Of a DNA stretch of 6,074 nucleotides, positions 1-4,243 are shown one piece after another. This DNA comes from Fidelibacterota bacterium. Lineage in GTDB: Bacteria; Fidelibacterota; UBA2242. Both the position numbers and the translations under genes were made by a program. Location: the NCBI GenBank assembly GCA_030655795.1, contig JAUSPJ010000357.1, positions 1-6,074 on the forward strand, read 5' to 3'. The notes below the pieces were generated by a model. The model saw only the letters and a program-made list of their open reading frames with translations, was not told the origin of the DNA and searched no databases. Within the stretch, counting starts at the first letter, position 1, and each line of letters opens with the position of its first letter.

Positions 1-12
1 AGTCTACTGAGA

Positions 13-49
13 CTCGAGTTCACAAGAGCGCAGCGAGAGTGGACTTGAG
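13..49. repeat. Imperfect inverted repeat, possible RNA hairpin
   Basis: The arms CTCGAGTTCAC (13-23) and GTGGACTTGAG (39-49) can form an 11-bp stem in RNA with no mismatches if two G-U wobbles are allowed. They enclose a 15-nt GC-richer, purine-rich loop (24-38). The composition differs from the AT-rich DNA that follows. No U-run follows on the + strand, so it is not a standard intrinsic terminator. It could be the 3' tail of an upstream transcript or a dispersed intergenic repeat. The window edge hides its context. Confidence 0.4.
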
Positions 50-313
50 ACGAAAATTAATATCGTATTCTGAACTCAACCCCAAGTGAATTTCCCAAGG
101 GGACAGCGCGGGCAACGTCTTATAATCAAATGAATGGAAAACTGTTGATATTTTCAGTCCTGGACTGTGACATGGAACTGTTACAAAACATAACCATGCA
201 ATAAGGTGGAAATTATTAAAAACGACATATTTCCGGCTTGTACTTAATTTTTCATTTTTAAATTTATCCGTAACCAAAACTTTTCATGTGTATCTCATTG
301 TGTGTAATCTTTT

Positions 314-323
314 AAGGAAAGGA
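314..323 (+). promoter_or_regulatory. Ribosome binding site that fixes the thioredoxin start
   Basis: The purine run AAGGAAAGGA ends 6 nt before the ATG at 330. It supports that start over the in-frame ATG at 288, which would add 14 residues not seen in thioredoxins and would place this purine run inside the gene. Confidence 0.75.
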
Positions 324-329
324 AATAAA

Positions 330-704
330 ATGACTGAGCATTTGAAGAAAGAAGATTTTAAATCAAAAGTATTTGATTATGAAAAGAACGAAGAATGGAA
401 ATTCAATGGCGACTTGCCTTGTATAATCGATTTTTATGCCGACTGGTGCGCACCCTGCAAAATGATAGCGCCAATACTCGAAGAAATATCAGCAGAATAC
501 GAAGGTAAACTGAACGTGTATAAAGTAAATACGGAACAGGAACAGGAACTGGCTTCGGCTTTCGGAATTCGCAGTATACCTTCGATCCTTTTTGTACCTA
601 AGTCAGGTAATCCTCAAATGGCTGCCGGTGCACTTCCCAAAGCAAACCTGGAAAATGCAATTCGAGAAGTTCTCGGCGTTGTCAGCGAGAAGCTTACAGC
701 ATAA
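330..704 (+). CDS. trxA: Thioredoxin (WCAPC active site)
   Basis: This is a 124-residue cytosolic thiol-disulfide oxidoreductase of the thioredoxin fold, which reduces protein disulfides and is itself re-reduced by thioredoxin reductase. The redox motif WCAPC is at residues 39-43 (Cys40 and Cys43), preceded by a typical strand reading IIDFYAD (32-38). The cis-proline is Pro84 in the RSIPS segment. The C-terminal part has the usual glycine-containing strand and final helix. There is no signal peptide or membrane segment, so it is a cytoplasmic TrxA type rather than a periplasmic ResA/DsbE type. Length is slightly above the ~105-110 of E. coli TrxA because of an N-terminal extension of about 20 residues. 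WCAPC instead of WCGPC is a known variant, which I recall from Bacteroidota thioredoxins. An extra cysteine, Cys31, lies just before the first core strand. The gene stands alone: a 292-bp gap follows, and it is probably a separate transcript from the downstream cluster. The start is chosen by the ribosome binding site at 314-323. Confidence 0.93.
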   Translation: MTEHLKKEDFKSKVFDYEKNEEWKFNGDLPCIIDFYADWCAPCKMIAPILEEISAEYEGKLNVYKVNTEQEQELASAFGIRSIPSILFVPKSGNPQMAAGALPKANLENAIREVLGVVSEKLTA

Positions 705-767
705 ATTTGGTATTGTTTTTTTAATTAGTAACGAAACCTTACTAACAACACATATTTTTCTTGATAC

Positions 768-796
768 TTGCTCAATAATTGTTTATTATTGAGCAA
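768..796. terminator. Perfect 12-bp hairpin, candidate transcription terminator
   Basis: TTGCTCAATAAT (768-779) and ATTATTGAGCAA (785-796) are exact reverse complements around a 5-nt loop, TGTTT. The hairpin lies 63 bp after the thioredoxin stop, between two transcription units on the same strand, which suits a terminator. Against this, the stem is AT-rich and neither side is followed by a real U-tract (the + strand continues AATGATTCTTAT). It may instead be an operator-like dyad or an mRNA-stabilising 3' structure. Confidence 0.45.
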
Positions 797-923
797 ATGA
801 TTCTTATATACCTATTTCGGTTTTATTCAGCACACTCATTATTATTCGTCTAATCACCTTTTTCATACCCGATATAGTTTTTTGTCAGGGTTGCAGAACC
901 GGAAAGATAGTCACAAGAAATGA

Positions 924-951
924 TTTACTAATTCTCAACAAAATATATTAA
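924..951 (+). promoter_or_regulatory. Weak candidate promoter for the ACP-led cluster
   Basis: TTTACT (924-929, 4 of 6 to the sigma-70 -35 consensus) is followed after 16 nt by TATTAA (946-951, 4 of 6 to the -10 consensus). An overlapping TATATT at 944-949 matches the -10 better but at a short 14-nt spacing. The position, about 45 bp upstream of the ACP start, is sensible. AT-rich DNA produces such matches often, so this is a suggestion only. Confidence 0.22.
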
Positions 952-986
952 TTATTTAACATTCAATTATTTAGATAATCATTAGC

Positions 987-991
987 GGAGG
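987..991 (+). promoter_or_regulatory. Strong Shine-Dalgarno for ACP
   Basis: GGAGG sits 5 nt before the ATG at 997, within AGCGGAGGAA. It is the strongest Shine-Dalgarno in the window and suggests high ACP translation at the head of the cluster. Such a strong site is unusual for Bacteroidota and bears on the taxonomic guess. Confidence 0.8.
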
Positions 992-996
992 AATTA

Positions 997-1236
997 ATGG
1001 ATAAAAAAGAGGTACAGGAACAGGTTATTGGTGTTGTTGCAAAAGTGCTGAAAATGGATGCTTCGGCAATTTCTCAGGACGCCAATTTTATTTTTGATTT
1101 GGGCGCCGATTCCATGCAGAGCCTGGAATTGATAGCCGGATTTGAAGAAGAATTTAACATTGAAATGGATGAAGATAAGGCGCAGGCCGTACAAACCGTA
1201 TCCGACGCGGTCGAATTTATTCACAGTTATCTTTAA
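997..1236 (+). CDS. Acyl carrier protein
   Basis: This 79-residue small acidic protein has the carrier-protein four-helix pattern. It would be activated by attachment of 4'-phosphopantetheine to Ser39 in LGADSMQS (35-42) and would carry acyl groups as thioesters for partner enzymes in the cytosol. The helix II segment after the serine (LELIAGFEEEF, 43-53) is the usual acidic partner-recognition helix. The length matches the ~77-80 of AcpP-type proteins. The motif is DSM rather than the common DSL. The gene does not lie among fatty-acid synthesis genes (no fabD, fabG or fabF nearby). It is followed after 19 bp by an ADP-forming acyl-CoA synthetase, so it may be a dedicated carrier rather than the housekeeping AcpP. 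The symbol is left blank for that reason. The strong Shine-Dalgarno at 987-991 supports the start. The carrier-protein call is firm; its specific role is unknown. Confidence 0.9.
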   Translation: MDKKEVQEQVIGVVAKVLKMDASAISQDANFIFDLGADSMQSLELIAGFEEEFNIEMDEDKAQAVQTVSDAVEFIHSYL

Positions 1237-1245
1237 TCATTTTTC

Positions 1246-1250
1246 GGGAG
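1246..1250 (+). promoter_or_regulatory. Ribosome binding site that fixes the acyl-CoA synthetase start
   Basis: GGGAG lies 5 nt before the ATG at 1256. The reading frame is open further upstream to an ATG at 1142, but that would run through the ACP gene in another frame and add 38 basic, family-unlike residues. The site at 1246-1250 and the family-typical N-terminus settle the start at 1256. Confidence 0.75.
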
Positions 1251-1255
1251 TACAG

Positions 1256-3403
1256 ATGACCTCAAAAACTGAAATTCATAAGAAGAATCTTGAGAAAATA
1301 TTTTATCCTGATTCGGTGGCTATTATTGGAGCAAATAAAGTACGGGGAACAGTCCCTCACGACATCCTTGATAGCATTTTAAAAGCCGATTTTAACGGCA
1401 TCGTTTATCCGGTAAGTCCCCGTGAAAAATTCATTGCCGGGATTAAAGCCTATAAATACGTCGTTGACATCGAAGATCCTGTTGATCTGGCGATATTGGT
1501 CTTTCCGTCCTCAGTCTGTCATATGGCGTTGGAACAGTGCGGGCAGAAGGGGATCAGGTCAGCGATAATCATATCTGCCGGATTCAAAGAAGTCGGCGGA
1601 GAAGGCATTGAACGGGAAAAACAGATTAAGGCAATTGCCGATAAATACGATATGTCCTTTATCGGACCAAACTGTCTCGGCGTCATTAATACGGACCCAA
1701 GTTCACGAATAAACGCTTCCTTTGCCCGTAAAATGCCGGATGAGGGCAGTATTGGTTTTCTGTCTCAGAGTGGCGCGTTATGTACGGCCGTACTTGACTA
1801 CGCGCAGGCGAAACACATTGGATTTTCGAAGTTTATCAGTTTCGGAAACAAAGCCGATATCAGTGAAATAGACCTGTTGTATTATTTGAAAGATGATCCG
1901 AAAACCAAGGTCATTTTAATGTATCTTGAGGAAGTATCTGACGGTAAAGCCCTGATGAAAGCCGCTCAGGACGTCATCTCTGAAAGCGGCAAACCGATCC
2001 TGATACTCAAATCCGGACGAACCAGTGAAGGCGCATCAGCGGCCGCATCCCATACCGGTTCACTGGCCGGCAGTGATGAAATCTGTGATGCCGCTTTTAA
2101 ACAAGCGGGGATTATTCGGTGTAGTAATATTGAAGAGATGTTCAATATTGCCATCGCATTTGCCTATCAACCACCACCAAAGACAAACAATATCGCCATT
2201 ATCACGAATGCCGGCGGACCCGGTGTGCTGACAACAGACGCCGCCATTCGTGACGGTCTGAAACTGGCTGCTTTTTCTGAAGAAACAACTTCCATCCTGA
2301 AGAAGAACCTGCCTAAAACCGCCAACATTAAAAATCCTGTGGATGTTATCGGAGATGCCCGTGCCGATCGTTATAACATTGCCCTTTCGGCTGCTTTTAA
2401 AGATCCGGCGGTTGATGCTGTTTTTGTAATCCTGACACCGCAATCCATGACGGACATTGACCTCATTGCCCGGGAAGTGGCGAAAGTTTCCAGCCACTAT
2501 GACAAACCGATTTACGCATCTTTTATGGGAGAGGCCGATGTTAAAGAAGGTATCGATGTACTGCAGCGGAACAAGATTCCGCATTATTCACTGCCGGAAT
2601 CAATGAGCAAAGCGGTTGCAACTGTGTATAAATTTAATCAGGAAAAACACGATATCGTTAAAAAGGAACGCATTTTTAATGACTTGAAGCCGGAAATTGC
2701 GAAAGAAATACTGGACAGCGCTATCGCGGAAAAAGTTGGATTTTTAACGGAAGAAACGGCACTGAAGGTATTCGGCGCCTACGGATTACCGGTACTTGAG
2801 AGCTATCTGGCAACAGACGCCAGTGAAGCGGTTAAATATGCGGAAAAGATCGGATTTCCTGTTGTAATGAAAGTGATGTCCGAAGACATCGTACATAAAT
2901 TTGATGTGGGAGGAGTTGTTCTTAATATCCAAAATTCCGAAGCCGTCATAACCGCATATAAGACAATAATTAAGAACGTACAGACTAAACAGCCGGACGC
3001 TAAGATTAAAGGCGTCCTTGTTACGAAAATGGTTATATCAGGACAAGAGGTCATTCTCGGCGTCAAGCGCGATCCGTCGTTCAATTCGGTGATAATGTTC
3101 GGCTTGGGTGGTATTTTCGTTGAAATTTTCAGGGATGTCAGTTTCAGAATTACCCCGGTTGATGAAAATTCAGCGCTGGCGATGATTAATGAAATCAAAT
3201 CGTCAGCTATTTTTAAAGGGGCTCGCGGGAAAGCAGCCAGCGATATTCAATCTATTGTCGAATCTATCATGCGTTTGTCTAAACTTGCCACCGATTGTCA
3301 GCAGATCAAAGAGCTGGATATAAACCCGCTGATTGTGCTTGAAGAGGGCAAAGGCTGCTGTATTGCCGATGCCAAAATAATGCTGTCAACAAATTCCAAC
3401 TAA
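1256..3403 (+). CDS. ADP-forming acyl-CoA (acetate-CoA) synthetase, fused alpha-beta
   Basis: This 715-residue NDP-forming acyl-CoA synthetase interconverts acyl-CoA + ADP + Pi with free acid + CoA + ATP. It is cytosolic, often used for ATP from acetyl-CoA in fermentation. Domains in order: CoA-binding Rossmann domain (about 12-145; SVAIIGA at 20-26, GPNCLG at 137-142), a succinyl-CoA-ligase-like domain (about 160-300; SQSGA at 170-174), a further ligase domain (about 312-455; NAGGPGV at 318-324, NPVDV at 360-364), and a C-terminal ATP-grasp domain (about 485-710; ELDINPL at 686-692). The phosphohistidine is His266 in ASHTGSLAG. The second conserved histidine, which relays phosphate in the ATP-grasp half, is His547 in VHKFDVGGV. 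Both being present argues for an active enzyme. Phe549 replaces the Ser/Thr usual at that position. There is no fused GNAT domain, unlike the protein-acetyltransferase Pat relatives. It lies 19 bp after an ACP gene and 15 bp before nagB. Acyl specificity cannot be read from sequence. Confidence 0.93.
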   Translation: MTSKTEIHKKNLEKIFYPDSVAIIGANKVRGTVPHDILDSILKADFNGIVYPVSPREKFIAGIKAYKYVVDIEDPVDLAILVFPSSVCHMALEQCGQKGIRSAIIISAGFKEVGGEGIEREKQIKAIADKYDMSFIGPNCLGVINTDPSSRINASFARKMPDEGSIGFLSQSGALCTAVLDYAQAKHIGFSKFISFGNKADISEIDLLYYLKDDPKTKVILMYLEEVSDGKALMKAAQDVISESGKPILILKSGRTSEGASAAASHTGSLAGSDEICDAAFKQAGIIRCSNIEEMFNIAIAFAYQPPPKTNNIAIITNAGGPGVLTTDAAIRDGLKLAAFSEETTSILKKNLPKTANIKNPVDVIGDARADRYNIALSAAFKDPAVDAVFVILTPQSMTDIDLIAREVAKVSSHYDKPIYASFMGEADVKEGIDVLQRNKIPHYSLPESMSKAVATVYKFNQEKHDIVKKERIFNDLKPEIAKEILDSAIAEKVGFLTEETALKVFGAYGLPVLESYLATDASEAVKYAEKIGFPVVMKVMSEDIVHKFDVGGVVLNIQNSEAVITAYKTIIKNVQTKQPDAKIKGVLVTKMVISGQEVILGVKRDPSFNSVIMFGLGGIFVEIFRDVSFRITPVDENSALAMINEIKSSAIFKGARGKAASDIQSIVESIMRLSKLATDCQQIKELDINPLIVLEEGKGCCIADAKIMLSTNSN

Positions 3404-3418
3404 AAGAAAGGGAATACA

Positions 3419-4231
3419 ATGAGAATTTTAATCCATGACAATTATGAAAAACTCAGCACCTGGGTAGCTCATTATGTTGCCCGAAAAATTAATACAGCTA
3501 AACCAACTGCTGAAAAACCCTTTGTGCTTGGACTGCCAACCGGCTCTTCACCCATCGGAACCTATCAAGCGCTGGTAAAACTGTACAAAGAGGGCAAAGT
3601 ATCTTTTAAGTACATTGTGACATTTAATATGGATGAATATGTTGGCATTGCCCAGGATCATCCGGAAAGTTATCACTCTTTCATGTGGGACAATCTGTTC
3701 AGACACATCGATATTCCCAAAGAAAATATCAATATTCTGGACGGAAATGCTCCTGATCTGGAAAAAGAATGTCATGATTATGAAGAAAGAATAAAAAAAG
3801 CCGGCGGAATTGACCTGTTTCTAGGTGGCATCGGACCCGACGGGCATATTGCATTTAATGAACCGGGATCATCCTTAAACTCAAAGACAAGAATCAAAAC
3901 CCTTACTTATGATACGATTCACGCAAATTCCCGATTTTTCGGCAATGATATCAACAAAGTCCCGAAGACCGCGCTGACTGTGGGTGTCGGAACGGTGATG
4001 GCCGCAAAAGAGGTTTTAATCATTATTAATGGATATAAAAAGGCCAGAGCGTTGCAGAAAGTAGTGGAAGAGGGCGTTAATCATATGTGGACCGTTTCAA
4101 TGTTGCAATTGCATGAAAACGGTATTATCTGTTGTGACGACGAAGCAACCATGGAAATGAGGGTTGGCACGCTAAAATATTTCAAGGATATCGAAAGCAA
4201 AGCATTACTCGAACTTCCCAAACTACAATAA
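3419..4231 (+). CDS. nagB: Glucosamine-6-phosphate deaminase
   Basis: This 270-residue cytosolic enzyme converts glucosamine-6-phosphate to fructose-6-phosphate and ammonia, the last step of amino-sugar catabolism, and is reversible. It aligns with E. coli NagB (266 aa) without visible gaps through the core. The phosphate/sugar loop GLPTGSSP (38-45), NMDEY (70-74, catalytic Asp72) and DGHIAFNEP (141-149, with Asp141, His143 and Glu148) carry the full catalytic set at E. coli numbering. Residues of the E. coli allosteric N-acetylglucosamine-6-phosphate site are also kept: Ser151, Arg158, Lys160, Tyr121 and Tyr254. Activation by that ligand is therefore plausible, though not shown. AAAGGGA (3407-3413) is the ribosome binding site, 5 nt before the ATG. 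The gene lies 15 bp after the synthetase and 12 bp before the beta-helix gene. No nagA, transporter or nagC-like regulator is visible, so the substrate source is unknown. Confidence 0.96.
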   Translation: MRILIHDNYEKLSTWVAHYVARKINTAKPTAEKPFVLGLPTGSSPIGTYQALVKLYKEGKVSFKYIVTFNMDEYVGIAQDHPESYHSFMWDNLFRHIDIPKENINILDGNAPDLEKECHDYEERIKKAGGIDLFLGGIGPDGHIAFNEPGSSLNSKTRIKTLTYDTIHANSRFFGNDINKVPKTALTVGVGTVMAAKEVLIIINGYKKARALQKVVEEGVNHMWTVSMLQLHENGIICCDDEATMEMRVGTLKYFKDIESKALLELPKLQ

Positions 4232-4243
4232 GGCAGTTGTTCT

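Larger units (their letters stand above)
1..329. other. Non-coding leader region upstream of thioredoxin gene
   Basis: I see no convincing gene in this stretch. It is AT-rich, especially over 200-330, and carries stops in all + frames. A minus-strand open frame of 85 codons exists over 20-277, but it starts with TTG directly after an in-frame stop and resembles no family I know, so I do not call it. The left end has an imperfect inverted repeat (listed separately). The thioredoxin promoter presumably lies somewhere in 140-310, but no -35/-10 pair stands out well enough to name. Confidence 0.7.
705..996. other. AT-rich intergenic region between thioredoxin and ACP cluster
   Basis: This 292-bp stretch separates the thioredoxin gene from the four-gene cluster. 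It starts with a T-run at 716-722 that has no adjacent stem, then holds a perfect 12-bp hairpin at 768-796, and ends in very AT-rich DNA (920-980) that probably contains the cluster promoter. No open frame here has a ribosome binding site or recognisable content. I saw no riboswitch-like architecture. Confidence 0.7.

Noticed and set aside
20..277. 85-codon minus-strand open frame upstream of thioredoxin
   Set aside because: It begins with TTG immediately after an in-frame stop, has no convincing ribosome binding site and resembles no family I know.
663..722. CGAGAA/TTCTCG complementary repeats near the thioredoxin stop followed by a 7-T run, considered as an intrinsic terminator
   Set aside because: The stem (670-675 with 686-691) lies inside the coding sequence, is only 6 bp, and is about 24 nt from the T-run, too far for a standard terminator.
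592..792. 66-codon + strand frame overlapping the thioredoxin 3' end
   Set aside because: It lies out of frame over the conserved thioredoxin C-terminus, continues into AT-rich intergenic DNA and has no recognisable content.
889..900. GGTT-GCAG-AACC small dyad in the intergenic region
   Set aside because: A 4-bp stem is expected by chance and no flanking extension or regulatory layout supports it.
1142..1255. N-terminal extension of the acyl-CoA synthetase from an upstream ATG
   Set aside because: It overlaps the ACP gene in another frame and is unlike the family N-terminus; the ribosome site at 1246-1250 supports the start at 1256.
2060..2584. 174-codon minus-strand frame inside the synthetase gene
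   Set aside because: It is antisense to strongly conserved synthetase domains, has no known-family content and has no visible start signals.
1256..3403. Protein acetyltransferase (Pat/AcuA-like) or succinyl-CoA ligase identity for the synthetase
   Set aside because: No GNAT domain is attached, and the single fused chain with the ASHTGSLAG phosphohistidine motif plus C-terminal ATP-grasp fits ADP-forming acyl-CoA synthetase better than two-subunit succinyl-CoA ligase.
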